Part shown: positions 10,495 through 22,689 of the stretch, in pieces
Position numbering within the stretch: the stretch's first letter is position 1
Layout of the letters: each line of letters begins with the position of its first letter
Assembly: GCA_002900995.3 (NCBI GenBank)
Contig: CM035309.1
Span: 2,548,389 to 2,612,388 of the forward strand
DNA length: 64,000 nt
Origin: Ganoderma boninense
Lineage: Eukaryota > Basidiomycota > Agaricomycetes > Polyporales > Polyporaceae
Direction: 5' to 3'
The notes under the pieces: generated by a model
The model's input: the letters and a program-made list of their open reading frames with translations, nothing else
The model's database searches: none
What the model was told of the DNA's origin: nothing
Program-made: the position numbers and the translations under genes

Positions 10495-11405
10495 CGTATA
10501 CTGAGAGGATGTACAACGTCTCCTGGTAGCAAGGCTCTAAGATGTCCAGTGGTGCAAGAACAGGTGTGAGTAATCTTTAGTAACTTAACACGGTTCTTCC
10601 TCTGGCCACCTATTGAATCTAGATCTGCCACTAATAACGGCGCCCTTAAGCTTCACTGCTGGAGGCGAAAAATCACAGCGTCCGGCAGATGTTTGTTGTT
10701 TTCTTGTCACAACGCTCCATGTTGTTCTAACATGTACACAGTCGCACTGCTAGCAATGGTATTGATGGCTAATATGACTGTTGTTTTATTATTTATTTTG
10801 CATTCCTATCCAGAAGGGCGTCGGGATTTGCCGAGTAGGAATGTCCCATGCAGGCGTTTGCATGGCGCTTACTCTACCGCTGTTCTTTCGCACTCCCACC
10901 GGCCCCTTCGGCAGATTCCACGGCCTGTACGTTGACACCTACTTTGTGGATGGGGAATGTGAGGTCAGGCGCTGCCAGCCAGCCTGCCGCCACTCGGATG
11001 TTGTTCCGGTCCTCTTCAGCTCGGCGGCTGCACGGAGGGAAGTCCAGCCTGAAGGGTGATGCTGGTATCCATCTGACTTCGATTCCTTCTCGCCCTGTAG
11101 TGTCGTGGCCTCCGCGCGGGAAGTTTACATCGTGGTATACAGCGTCCCGAGGCCTGTGCTGTTTGTCAACCTGTAGAACTCATGTCATCGCCCATGAGCG
11201 CTGCAAGCTCTGCACGGCACCCACAGGCCCCGCTGTCTTGACCTCCCAAATACCGCTGAGCACGATACGTAAGGAAGTTAATACCCAGGCCCTCTCCGTA
11301 TTCGGCTTTGGCCGTGCCGTTTCCAATCTCGGAGTCGTGCCTCAGGCCACAGACTTCCAACGTCGACTGCCCGACTGCTGTTGCCACTTGCACCTTCCGC
11401 TCAAC
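10495..11405. other. Intergenic between divergent genes
   Basis: Separates the minus-strand UstYa-like gene from the plus-strand beta-lactamase-like gene and so should hold both promoters. A long open frame runs through 10848-11405 into the enzyme, but it shows no recognisable domain and its composition is not protein-like; the enzyme's start is placed at 11406. Confidence 0.55.
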
Positions 11406-13385
11406 ATGTGGACCCCACCTCCCTCCATGGCAGTCGCAGCCGCCTCTGTTGTGCTAGGCGCATACTACACTGGTCATCTTCAGGTTCAGATCAGCGCACC
11501 ACCCCTCGTAGAGGACGAATCTGAACGCTTCAGCTGTCGACCCTTCCTTCCGAACCTCTTCACCGAAACACCTCCCACAACCCGCCACTCTGCTATTGGA
11601 GCTGCGTCCAAAACTGCTGGTGACTTCTTCACCAAGCGTTTTTCCAAGGGCGATATTGACAGCCTCTCTATTGCTGTCGTGACTGCAGACGGCGTCCTAT
11701 TCGAGCAGAATTGGGGGGTGACCCGAGGAAACGAGACAGCGACTTCTCCCCCCACCACTAGTCATTCTCAGTATCGCATCGCATCAGTGTCCAAGCTTTT
11801 CACTGCTCTCGAAGGGTTAAATTTAGAAGAGAAGGGTGTCATCTCATGGTACGCACCGTGTCCCTGCTGTGCTCAACTTCATGACATTCATTCCTCAAAT
11901 TCTAGGGATGATCCTATTGACAAGCACTTCAAAGAGTACCAGTACCGTTTGGATGGATTAGACCCACAACATCCAGTAGAGGCCCGCGAGAACATGCCCA
12001 TGACACTCTATCAACTCGTTACCCACACCTCGGGCCTCGGCCGTGATTGGCCGCCTGGGATCGTAACTGGTTGGCCCAAGAGTCTTTTCGGTGGCGGCCC
12101 GCCCCCGACGAATGGCCACCCGTTCCCCTCACATGAGAATCTCTTCGATGTGATCGCCAAACACCACCTCACGTCGCCTCCTGCATCGTACCCTGCGTAC
12201 TCGAACACTGGCACCGGCCTGCTGGGCATCGCGCTCGCGGCGGCGGACAGCAAGGCCGAGGGCGTCTCGCCGGCGATCACGTATGCAGGCCTGCTGCAGC
12301 GCGACATCTTCGGACCGATGGGCCTCAACGGCAGCCACTTCCTTACCACGAACGAGAACAAGCACCTTGTAGTCGTGCCCTCTCTGGGGCCCGAAGTTGC
12401 TGTAAGCGGAGCTGTGCTTCGAAGTCTGACGCGACGCTTATCCATGTTCCCCTGTAGGACCAAGACTTCCTTGACGTGATGAACCCTGCGGGAGGCCAGT
12501 TCTCGTCACTGTCCGACCTGATTACTATCACACAGACGCTGCTGAACCCCAAGCATCCGAAGAGCCAGATCTCTCAGTATTCGCGCGACAAGTGGCTGCA
12601 GACAGTGCACGTGTTCGAGGAGGACGACTGGACCGAGATAGGGTTCATTTGGGAGATCATCAAGCAGAAGGACTCGAACGGCCGCGCGCGCAAGATCTAC
12701 TGGAAGCGTTCGTCGCCTTCGCTTTCTCGTCTCTTCATTCTCCGGGCTGATCAATGATTTTATATACAGTGGGGGCAATGGCGGGCTTCCACAGCGCAGT
12801 GGCATTCCACCCTGGCACAGGCTATGGCGTTGTGGTCCTGCTGGGTGGGCACTACCCCGATGCCGCGAAGCTTGCGTATGATGCGTTCGAGATCTTCCAG
12901 CCAGCCATCGACCGCGCGCTTTCAGATCTCTCCACTGAGATCTACGTGGGCAAATGGGTGGACGCGGAGAGCGGTGTAGAGAAGAAGTCGTCCGCGCGTA
13001 TTGTCGTCGAGAAGGGCATGCTGTACATCGAGGAGCTCACACTCCTAGGGACGAACACGCTTGAGAAGTTCGGCGCGCGCGGGCGTCTGGCACTCCGCTC
13101 CAGCATGCGCCGCGACGAGCTCAGGTGAGTTCCACATCTGCTGTTCCCTATACCACTTGATATTGATGCTCGGTTTGGTGTCGACACTGACCACATGGCA
13201 GGATTGACACTGGGCTACCCGGGTACAACGGCGAGAAGCACATGGGTTGCTACCCGTACTGGAATGGGCAGGACATCTGGGGTGTGCGCAACAATGCCGC
13301 AATCAACGCTATCTACTTCACAGGTTCAGGGAAAGATCGTCGGCTCCATGTACCTTCGCTGTCGATTGTCTTGAAGAGGGTTTAA
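11406..13385 (+). CDS. Beta-lactamase/transpeptidase-like serine hydrolase
   Basis: Five exons (11406-11848, 11906-12401, 12458-12707, 12770-13124, 13202-13385) with consistent phases give 575 residues. The start region MWTPPPSMAVAAASVVLGAYY looks like a signal peptide or anchor. Family S12 motifs are present: the nucleophile motif S-V-S-K at residues 127-130 (context RIASVSKLFTALEGL) and Y-S-N at 246-248 (YPAYSNTGTGLLG). The last motif region reads AGFHSAVAFHPGTGYGVVVLLGG. Fungal members act as esterases, amidases or acyltransferases rather than on penicillins; some belong to secondary-metabolite clusters (for example LovD). The substrate here is unknown. It sits at the centre of the palindromic cluster. 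A decayed second copy lies at about 60,690-62,117. An alternative start is the ATG at 11427. Confidence 0.9.
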
Positions 13386-13793
13386 AACGTACAACTGTTT
13401 CGTCATTACGGTTGTGTCCTCAGTCGCCTGTAGTATGATGGTCTAGGTATCGGATGTGAAACTAGCAACGGGACACTCATTTTTCCCTAAGTGCAGTAAC
13501 TCATGGGAACCGACACTGTTCTGCCACCTAGGCATACATCTCATGAGACCCAAACTCTAAAGGATCCTGAATAGTGTCTCCCATTCGACAGCGTCATTAA
13601 TCCACAGAATCATGATATCTACTTGTCACCATGTCCACCTGAAACACGGTACTCAGCAAGACAGAACTTCAGTTTCTCCAGTTCCAATTGCTCACAAACC
13701 AATTTCAAACTGCTTGTCGGCCCTAAGCCTTGTGCACTGAACTATCTCCGTCCGGCGACTAGACAAAGAGCGAAACCGGACCGGACTTAGAAC
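13386..13793. other. Intergenic between convergent genes
   Basis: Short spacer between the 3' ends of the beta-lactamase-like gene (+) and the membrane-protein gene (-). It should hold both polyadenylation sites; nothing specific is recognised. Confidence 0.5.
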
Positions 13794-15010
13794 TCAGACA
13801 AGCACCGAAAACGAGGAGATGGGACTGACCTCCGGATCCTGTGCCTGTGCATCACCGATGCTCGTCGCGACCTCCAAATCTCCGCCGCGGTTCTGCAGGG
13901 GTATTAGACTGGCCTCGAGGCGTGACGACTCCCCGCTGACCATCCGCAGGATGATGAAGTGCGGCGCGATGCTCTGCGGAAAGTACCTCGGTCAGCTTTC
14001 ACGCACAGCATGTGTATCGCGAGAGCTGCAGTTGTTGGCCATGGGGTTACGGGGGAGGCGAGGATGTCAAGGCTACTCACGGCAGCAGAGCCAAGGAGGG
14101 CGGAGAAGGGGAACTGGAGCGGGATGTCCTCTGCGAACATGGGGATGTAGATGATAGAACAGATCGCGTAGAGCGCGGCACTCTCGAGGAAGATCGCAAC
14201 TTCGGGGCTGTAGTATGCCCCTGCCTTCCGCTTGCTCGTGGAGTCCAGCAGAGCCCGCCGCCGGTAGATGAGGCGTGCGGCGATGAGCACTGTCGTCAAA
14301 ACGTTCATGCTGACAGACAAGGACCAGAACGGGGTGCCGAAGTCAATGACGGAGGCTTGGCCAAATACCGCCCCCGGTTTGGCTGTCTCGACCAGGAGAC
14401 CGATGCCAGTCGCTGTAGAGAGGGTCGTCAGCAGGTAAAGTAGGAAGACGCTGTGCGATATCAAGCTACCTATCGACGCAAGGTATAGAAGCGCAGGAAG
14501 GATGACCACATAAAGCTTGTCTGCAAATATCGCCACAGCCCGATACAGCTAGACAAACAAACAATTCAGCAAATAGATAATCGATACAAGCCTAGTTGCC
14601 TCACAATGAACCCGTCCGCAAGCCAGATGAGGACGGTGTATGATGTGTCCTTCAAAACAGCCAGGCGCGACGAGAGCTGTCCTGCGAACACTCCAGGATC
14701 CACCATCGACTCCACGAACTCAATTTCGCTCCATTTGGAACCGCCCACGTAGTAGATCATCTGAACCACAAACATTGCAGCGACCCATCCCAAGAGCACA
14801 TTCTTTCCCGCTCGATGACGGGCCGGGCTCTGGAGGATCTTGGCGGCAGTGTACGCAGCGATTAAGAAGTAAATGCCTAAAAAATCAAGTCAAGCAGAGT
14901 CTGTAAGCATCGAGTCTGTTCCGCCACCGCTGGGATCAACACGAACCAAATGTCACCGAGGCGACGAGCGCGGCAGCATAGCTCATGCGAGCGACGGTGA
15001 GGGAAGACAT
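13794..15010 (-). CDS. Multipass (about 7 TM) fungal membrane protein
   Basis: Four exons (15010-14947, 14876-14605, 14548-14081, 13973-13794) with matching phases encode 327 residues. Hydrophobic segments recur throughout: LVASVTFGIYFLIAAY, VLLGWVAAMFVVQMIYYV, TVLIWLADGF, LYVVILPALLYLASIGS, FLLYLLTTLST, NVLTTVLIAARL, YAICSIIYIPMF. The ending SIAPHFIILRMVSGES precedes a polar tail. The pattern, including the A-D-G-F-I-L-Y-R block after the third helix, matches a very large basidiomycete family of seven-pass proteins of unknown role, sometimes speculated to be receptors. It lies between the two arms of the palindrome, 679 bp from the divergent UstYa-like gene at 15689, so it might share its regulation. 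No enzymatic motif is visible. Confidence 0.82.
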
Positions 15011-15688
15011 TGTGAAGTTTCCAGGCTATGCTCCAGAGCTTGTGAGCACTGAGTATTGAGGATTAGAGGGAGCGTGCTATGTATATGCATCAGGAAGGGC
15101 AACGAACAACACACGCCCTTCATGCGAGCCGGTTCCTGAGTTCAGAGCGGAGCACAGGGCCCAGTTGCCACAGAAGGGGTCCCGTATGAGACTGAACCTT
15201 GGCCGTTGCCGCGCCCACTTTCCATACAGATGAAGCCAGGAGTGTTTGACGGGCGATGGCACCTTCTGTTGGGGCATGAGCGGTGGGCAATTGAGTTGGA
15301 GAGGGTGCCAGGGGAGCCGAAGATGCACCGCCGGTGGAGTTGGTTTGGGCAGAAGCAAGGGGATAAGTAAGTTTGGGTCGATTCGAATGTGGGTAAATGG
15401 ACGGGATGTTCGATAGTGCTGGCCTGGTGCTGGCGCATCGCGGTGAAGGTCATCACACCATCAACCGCCCAGGAAGCCGGAGCAAGTTCTGACTCCGCTG
15501 TTTGTGCAAGTGGGTCACCTCGCTTACGGTGGGTGCTCTCCGGTGTACCGACTCGCTCCGCCGAACAGCAGACCATCTCCGCCCTTCCAGGGATCTACCC
15601 AATGCTCTATAACGCCTCACACATTTCCAAGACTGCAGAACCGTGGTAGCTGGACGCCTTTGTACGTTCCACTGTTTCGCTTGCTGCT
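15011..15688. promoter_or_regulatory. Divergent promoter region
   Basis: A 678 bp spacer between the start codons of the minus-strand membrane protein and the plus-strand UstYa-like gene; both promoters must be here. The open frames inside show no domain. No individual regulatory site is called. Confidence 0.5.
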
Positions 15689-16422
15689 ATGGCCTCCTAC
15701 AACCTCGCACGCATGATGTCTGGCATCCTTCCCTCCACCCGACGAGGATGGTTGTACTACATTTCATCCGCTCTCATTATTGCTGTAGCCCTCGCAATCA
15801 ACATAAACCTCTCCAATAATCCGACTGTCACCTCTGCTAGCGACGACTGGCGCAAAGATGGCTTTAGTCAGTCCCCTCTCACTCATTTCCCTCTGTTGTC
15901 ATCCTGTGCCACGACTTCTAACGTTCTCCTGAAATATGTTTGCTAGCGTTTCTCGAGTCGGACTTCCCGCAATACTTTGTGCCACTCTCCAAGCACCCAT
16001 GGGACTCCACACTCGTAGTTGAGGACACGGTGCACTACCATCCGAACGCATCGGACGAGTGGGCCTCGATCTTCCCGGCAGGCTCAGGGGGATTCGTGCG
16101 CCTCGGGCCTAAGGACCGCCTATTCGGGGTGTCAATGTTTCACCAGCTCCATTGCCTCGACAAGATGCGCCACGCGGTCGTGGCTGTACCGCCGACGGAG
16201 TGGGAGATCTGGCACACTCAGCACTGTCTCAACTATGTCCGGCAGATGTTGTTGTGCACAGCAAGTGTGCGTGTCGAGCCGGTGAAGGAGGGGCATGGAC
16301 TTGGGGAGGAAGCGCGGAAAGTAGACGGCCTGGGGCTGGAGCACAAATGCCGTGATTGGACGATGCTGCGACGGGAGGTCGAAATGAATTTCGGGAGATG
16401 GCCAACGGATGCATACCCGTGA
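15689..16422 (+). CDS. UstYa-like (DUF3328) oxidase, right copy
   Basis: Two exons, 15689-15866 and 15947-16422, with a GTCAGT...GCTAG intron, give 217 residues. After a short basic N-terminus comes one membrane helix (WLYYISSALIIAVALAINI), then the DUF3328 domain. Both HxxHC motifs are intact, HQLHC at residues 125-129 and HTQHC at 149-153, followed by LNYVRQMLLC and the final H-K-C-R-D-W. The second motif falls at exactly the same residue as in the left copy, and both copies share EWASIFP, GGFxRLGP and RLFG. Elsewhere they are well diverged, so the duplication is not recent. Two UstYa-type proteins acting in one pathway is the usual arrangement in ustiloxin-type clusters. Confidence 0.92.
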
Positions 16423-17416
16423 ACTCGGATAGGTAGTGAGATGCACATGATATAGATTTGGCGTCTTCCGGGATAACATATACGTTATGACGGAAGCTCA
16501 AGGCGAATTACTGTCATAAATGAAAATTTGAGCTTCACACGCAGCGGGATTGGACAATTTATGTTGGCTTCTGGTGACGTCGAGGTCGTACATGCTTTGA
16601 TGCCTGAACTCTATTGCGTGTTATTCAGAGCTTAAGGTTCACGCGACCGACACACCGGTGCTCCAGTCATTGTTCGCTCCGCAGCAGTCGGTGGCAGTTG
16701 AGAGTCATGCTCCAAAGAGTCTGTAATAGTTCGCTCGTGGAAAGAGGGAAGTACTCTTGTCCTCCATTGAGTGCCATTGATGTGTGCTCTGCAGGAGAGG
16801 CAGTGCAAGTCGACCCTGCTGTCCTGGAAGATGTCCTTCTGTGGAGTGCGCTCGCAACTCAGCCTACAATTCTCATGCTGATGTAGCAGAAAGTACACCC
16901 GAAGAGCCCGGTTGCGTAGGGTGTACGACTTGGTAATGGAGGACTACTACATGGTCAGTGCGCGGACGGAACGAAGGGAGAAAAGCATCACAATACATAG
17001 ATGTTCAGTTGAGGGATTTTTACATGTCTGACTGAGGACATGCAATGTCCTCGAAATCACCGCAAAACCACCCCTAAACAAAAGTGAGCATGAGCAGTGC
17101 CCACTTGCAGGGACGGATAGAAGAGCTCCTTGTACCTTAAATGTATTGAGAAATCCGATGGAAATGGATAATACCATCTCTGCACTCAGCGCGCATGCCA
17201 GCTTTTCGAGAGACCCACAAATCTGGGGCATTCCACGTCTGCCGCATGTAAGCATCAGTGGAAACCCTGATAAAACATCAGTGCTGCAGCGCGCTCCGCT
17301 CGATGGCTCATGGTTCCAAATAGGATGTGCCTGGGGGCCCTCACAGACTTCTGGTATAAGATACTGTGTGCATCCATGGCTCATCTCGGCCTGACCACTG
17401 TCTGTCATCCAGCATC
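16423..17416. other. Intergenic, nothing recognised
   Basis: Spacer of about 1 kb before the small peptide gene; presumably includes its promoter. No recognisable coding remnant. Confidence 0.5.
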
Positions 17417-17728
17417 ATGCGCAGCATCCTTATCCTTGCGTCTATCCTTTCCGTCCTTGCTTCCGCCGCGTTCGCCGCGCCCACCGGTGTGTCATTACGT
17501 GCCCCGACGGGAGATCCGCCCACAGCCAAACTGACTGGCTCCTTGCCTCCGCCAGAACCAAGGGCTGCAGACCCCGCTCCCGCAGAGCCGGTGCAAGTGC
17601 GCCAGGACGACGATGATGACGGGGTCGGCTGGTTCGTCGCGGTCCCCGCGCTCATGAAGCCGGGCCCAGTGGACCTCACGATCAACGTCCCTATCCCCGG
17701 AATCCCGTGTGACAAGAAGAAGTATTAA
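17417..17728 (+). CDS. Small secreted peptide, candidate RiPP precursor
   Basis: A single exon of 103 residues. The first about 20 residues are a clear signal peptide (MRSILILASILSVLASAAFA, cleavage likely before APTG). A Pro/Ala-rich leader-like middle follows, then an acidic run (RQDDDDD) and a C-terminal block GWFVAVPALMKPGPVD, INVPIPGIP, ending CDKKKY. A homologous block exists at 9206-9508 between the other UstYa-like and MFS genes, with codon changes almost all synonymous. The position between a UstYa oxidase and an exporter, the signal peptide and the terminal Tyr (UstYa enzymes act on Tyr in ustiloxin) suggest a precursor peptide. Against this, there are no tandem core repeats and no Lys-Arg Kex2 sites as in known dikaritins, so it may simply be a small secreted protein. 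The ATG at 17417 is preferred to one at 17366 because the signal peptide starts there. Confidence 0.75.
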   Translation: MRSILILASILSVLASAAFAAPTGVSLRAPTGDPPTAKLTGSLPPPEPRAADPAPAEPVQVRQDDDDDGVGWFVAVPALMKPGPVDLTINVPIPGIPCDKKKY

Positions 17729-18858
17729 GCGTCCTTAAGTGAGCATTACTCGTCGAGTGGGAGCTTCTCCTCACCTGGAATTGTGATTCAGTGCTAACGT
17801 GATTCTCGCGCACCAATAGTACTTGATCTACAACTGCCTGAATAGCCTGGGTATACGATGTGTTACTGCCAGAGATAGTAGTTAGTGTGGAATGGATCTA
17901 TTTGTAACGCGAACCAAGCGCATCACATGCCGCATGCTCTGGCTGTGTACCGGCTTGTGCGATGCAACATGTCAGGAGAAACTCACAATTATATTGTGTA
18001 CATTGGTAGCCACAAGTGGGCTGGAAAAGGACACTGGCGGACTGGAAAGGCTGCACAATGATCGGATAACGTCGAAACCCTAGTAGGACGTAGTAAGACA
18101 GAACCCAACCTAATGTTCGTGCATTGACGCGTGAGTCATCGCAATCTCCTACTGAGCCGAACAGGCCGACATCGTATTGAGGCGACTGAGTGGATTCCCT
18201 TCGCTGACACTGACAGGATAGAGAGAGGGGGGAAGTTGGCGGCGACACTCAAGCTCGAGACTTGGGACGCTACCAAATCGAGATAAATATCCTTACATAA
18301 GTAACTGCGGCCAGCGACGAGTCATCCTAGGCGTCAATGCATTACCAGAACTACTTACTCCTCCCGCAAACTTGAACCTGACTCTTGCGTGTATTCGCCA
18401 ACTATATTGACTTGACTTGCTAGGGCTAGGGTGAGGCTCACAATGCGGCGTGAGCTCGGCTTTAGATGCTTTCATCTATCCAATCTTGAGTGGTTAGGAA
18501 GGCTTCAAGGTAGCATCCGTATCTTGATGGTATCCCAGGAACTGTGCTGACGATGATTGGGTTCTCGGGCTAGATTCAGCGCTACAAATTGTTATGTTCA
18601 TGAGAATCTCAATATGTGTCGCTGGCGATGTCACCTCAACTACTTGCCTTCTATGCCGTTTAACACTCACAAGTGTCCGCTCCTCGTGCCAACGGGGGAT
18701 ATGCGCATTACCACACCTCATGCCGGGAGTTATTAGGTACGTCTTGAGACTCTACACCATACATGTCACTTACACTGTCTTCACAACAACACTTATCCCA
18801 TCCCCCCAGTTCCAATAAGCACATACACCTCCATTTGTAGATCGCTTTGTGTACACTT
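17729..18858. other. Intergenic, nothing recognised
   Basis: 1.1 kb between the right peptide gene and the right MFS gene. No recognisable gene; it presumably carries the MFS promoter. Confidence 0.5.
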
Positions 18859-21072
18859 ATGACGCAAACCACTGTCAACAAAGCACCCACGACGAGACCA
18901 CGTCCTGACGGCGAAGGAGCTTCCCCTCCCAAAACCGCGACCTTCTGGCTCTCCTTGCTCGCAATCACCATCGCCACCTTTCTCGCCGCACTCGACACCG
19001 TAAGCCACCCAGACCCACCTTTCCCCGAGTGGTAGTACTGAGTGCCCTTCCTGCGAATTGCAGAGCGCCGTGTCGACAGCCCTGCCGACCATCATCAACC
19101 ACTTCCAGGGCCAGCAGTTCGTATGGATCGGCTCAGCCTACACCCTCGCCGGCGTCGCCTTCCTCCCGCTCTCGGGCCACTTTGCAAACCTCTTCGGACG
19201 CAGGCCCATCCTGCTCATCGGTCTCACGCTCTTCACAGTCGGCAGCGCGCTGTGCGGCGCGGCGAGCAGTATGGCGATGCTCATCGGCGGGCGGAGTGAG
19301 TGCTTGCGGCATTCTGTGTGGCGAAGCGGTGTCTGACACACGCATGCGCGCATGTGCAGCCGTGCAGGGTCTGGGTGCAGGGGTGATCCTTGCGCTGACG
19401 GAGATCATCCTGGCGGACCTCGTCCCGCTGCGTGAGCGCGGGGCGTACCAGGGAGCGATTGGGCTGATCTGGTCGATTGCGTCCATCATCGGCCCGCTCG
19501 TGGTGCGTACTACTCTGCCGCACTCACAGTTGGCGGACGAGACTGACGGCTTGGACGGCAGGGTGGTGCATTCGCTGCTCGGACAGACTGGACGTGGCGC
19601 GGCTTGTTCTGTGAGTGCTCCCACGACGACGGCTGCAAGAGGAGACGAGACGAGACGAGTGCTGGAAACTGAATGCTGAATCGTCGGCCCACAGACATGA
19701 ACCTGCCGCTGACGGGAATCTCGATGGTGCTCTGTCTGCTGTTCCTCAACCTGAAGACGCCGCACGCCCCGCTCTCGGAACGGCTGTCGCGGATCGACTG
19801 GATGTAAGCCCTCACCCGGGACGCGCCTCCGCTCTGTAGACAGGTTGCTGACGGTGTGGATGGCAGCGGAAACATCCTGGTGATGGGGAGCACGACGTCT
19901 GCGCTGCTGGGGCTGACGTGGGGCGGGATCCAGTTTGCGTGGAGCTCTGCGCAGGTGCTCGCGCCGCTCGTCGTCGGGTTTGTGGGACTCGGGGTGTGGG
20001 TGGTGTACGAGATCTACATGCCCGTGGAGCCGACAATCCCGTTCCGGCTGCTGACGAACCGGACGACGCTGAGCGGGTACATCGGGACTGGGCTGCACGG
20101 ATTCATCATCTCTGCCGCGCTGTGTGAGTGCATTTTGCTCGCTGCTCTTCGTCCTTCGTTGCAATGCGATCAGCACTCGCTCACCACAAACAAACGCACA
20201 CGCACACGCTGCAGTCTACCTGCCCGTGTACTTCCAGGCATGCAAGGACTCGTTGCCGGTGGGGAGCGGGGTGAACGTGCTGCCATACAGCCTGTCGATT
20301 GCGCCGTTTGCGATTGTGGCGGGCGGGACGGCAACGGGGATGAACAAGTACAAGCCGCAGAACGTGATTGCGTGGGCGTGCATCACGATCGGGATGGGGC
20401 TGCAGAGCACGCTGCATGCGGACAGCGCGACGCGGAACTGGATCGGGTTCCAGATTGTGGCGGGGATCGGGTTTGGGATGCTGGTGCGTGCCGACCCCCC
20501 TGGTGCCGGAGATGGCGTGTGCTAGTGCTAGTGCTGACCCGAGGCATGCATCCACCAGTTCACGGCGACGACGTTCCCGATCCTGGCCCCGCTGCCTGTG
20601 GAGCTGAATGCGAGTGCGCTGGAATTCTTCATATTCATCCGGACGTTCTTCCAGGTGCGGCTTCCATCTCTCTGCGTTCCTGTGCAGGCCACTGATGCGA
20701 GATGTAATGGTGTGTTTGCGTTTGCAGGCGTGGGGCATCACGGTGGGAGCGACGGTGCTGCAGAACCAGCTGCGGACTCGGCTTCCGGCTGCGTTCCTTG
20801 CGAGCCTGCTGCAGGGAGTGGAGATATCGTATGCGGCAATTCCACAGATCAAGGGGCTTGGGGAGCCGATGAAGGGTGCGGTTCGGGCAGCGTTCGCGGA
20901 CTCGCTGGACGTGCTGTGGGAGGTGATGATTGCGGTTGCCGGGTTGGGGTTCCTGAGTGCGTGGCTGATGAGGGAGGTCAGGCTGCAACAGATCACGGAC
21001 GACAACTGGGGCATCAACGACAAGGAGGCCAGGCCAATAAGAGACGGGTCCTCTGCGGAGAAGGCGGCGTAG
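18859..21072 (+). CDS. DHA2-type MFS exporter, right copy (intact)
   Basis: Nine exons with consistent phases (18859-18999, 19064-19295, 19360-19502, 19562-19610, 19695-19803, 19867-20123, 20215-20483, 20559-20654, 20728-21072) encode 546 residues, normal for a 14-helix fungal drug:H+ antiporter. The first helix region reads FWLSLLAITIATFLAALD. The motif-A loop is GHFANLFGRRPILLIG and the antiporter motif C region is IASIIGPLVGGAFA. The paired helices continue to GLGFLSAWLMREV before a polar tail. Such proteins export small molecules or toxins across the plasma membrane; in this context it is the likely exporter of the cluster's product. The start ATG follows several divergent bases and gives an N-terminus unlike the left copy. 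From exon 1 onward it is nearly base-identical to the left copy, including introns. Confidence 0.95.
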
Positions 21073-22689
21073 TTGTCTTTCGGTTGCTTTGTTGCCCGTC
21101 GGCACTCTTGTGCTATTGTTTCTTGGCGATGCCTCTTCAGCTAGGACGTCCGCAATGTATATATCAAATGTCATGTTGAAACTGTCCTACCTCCATTGCT
21201 GTATATATGCTATCCTATATCGCTACTTAAGCTATGGTATGTACACCAGTATGTTGCGATACCTGTTGTTTTCGGAGACCCCCCCGCTTTCTCGATGTGA
21301 AGTCAGGAGCCTTCCGCAACTTCGGGTTTGACGCAATTCTTTCCTCGCAGAGCCAATGAGCATAGACTGCTCTCGGGATTCCAAACACTCTTGCAGCCCT
21401 TCTCATGAATAAGAAGGGGGTGTATCGGCTGCATAGGATTCTCAGTGTATGCACGTTGCTCGGTTTCAAATGTATGGCTGGTAAGATCTTCCTCTTTTCG
21501 CGGAGACAGATGGCCCCCGGTGAATATGATTTGTCTCATGCATTACAGATATATCGAATTAACTCAGGTGAGGGCACGGAACTTCGAGTTGTTCGTAGCA
21601 AGAGGGCATCGAGACACCCACCGCGGGATCACATCTCTTCCCGCAGAATGAGTGGTGTCCCAATTTATTGTGGCAAATCATGGAGCACACCGTTCCATAC
21701 GTGATGGGCACTTGAAAGACAGATTCAAGGGATATTGAACCACCCGCTACTGCGTCTCGGTGATTAAGCGTCGTGCGCCAATGCACTGGTTAACAGTAGC
21801 TTGCATAGCCATCGCGCCACGGGCAGAGCGCAGCACGCGTGAGAAAACTGTTTGCTAGCACATTGCCGTCTAAGAGCCAATACAGTGTCCATCCAGCTGA
21901 AAACGACGACCACACAGCTGTGAGGGAAAGGTACAAGCCTCTGGCTCTGTGGGTCAATCGCATCTACGACTAACCATTGGCAGAGTAATTCATGGAGGCC
22001 GCCATGATATGCTGGATAGGCCTGGATTGCCATGACTGGTGAGTCTCCGACTTTCTTCCCGCATCTACTATAGAAGTAACAGCTCCACAGCATCAGGTAG
22101 ACCATCAAAAATCAGTTCAGATGGCGAGGCATAGTGACACTTCCGGGCCCTTGTTTTCACTGCCTCACGGCGGGTGTATTCTTGAGGGCACCCTAGTTGC
22201 AAGTACAGCCGTGCGAAGGGTGATCCGGACAAAACCTGACTTCAGTCCACATCCCAATGTCGCCGTGATATCGGAGCTCTCGAGTTTGTCCGGAGATAGG
22301 TCAAGTAAACCTAATCCCTGCCAGGGATATATCGATGATCTTCGCGGTTATAGAGGGGAGGTATCGGAGGCATAACTGTGCCACGCCTTCCACCAGACGC
22401 AGAGGATGCGCTGCGACTGGCTCGTCAGCAGTGGCTATAAATTCGCTACCGCTCTGTAGAGCTCTTGGGAGCCTCGAGTCTGTTCCCCTAGTTGGTATGT
22501 CACAATCCACGGCCCTCACAAACGCTCGACTCAGCTATACCGCCTCAGTAATCGTGAGCGTTTCCTACGGTGAGCGCAACGCTCATTTTCCAGGTGGTGG
22601 ATCGTCTTATGCCTTCCCCGGCCTCCCACATAGGCGCATACCAGTTGGACCTAGCTCTTCCATGCTCCAAGCCATACGGCGCGATCGTA
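21073..22689. other. Gene-poor region, nothing recognised
   Basis: 1.6 kb downstream of the right MFS gene with only short, featureless open frames on both strands. Confidence 0.5.

Noticed and set aside
10848..11405. Long in-frame extension upstream of the beta-lactamase-like gene
   Set aside because: Open but without domain character, and rich in Cys, Arg and Ser as random frames here are; the signal-like start at 11406 is better.
17417..17728. Classical dikaritin precursor
   Set aside because: No tandem core repeats and no Kex2 KR sites, so the classical label is not used; only a RiPP-like candidate is proposed.
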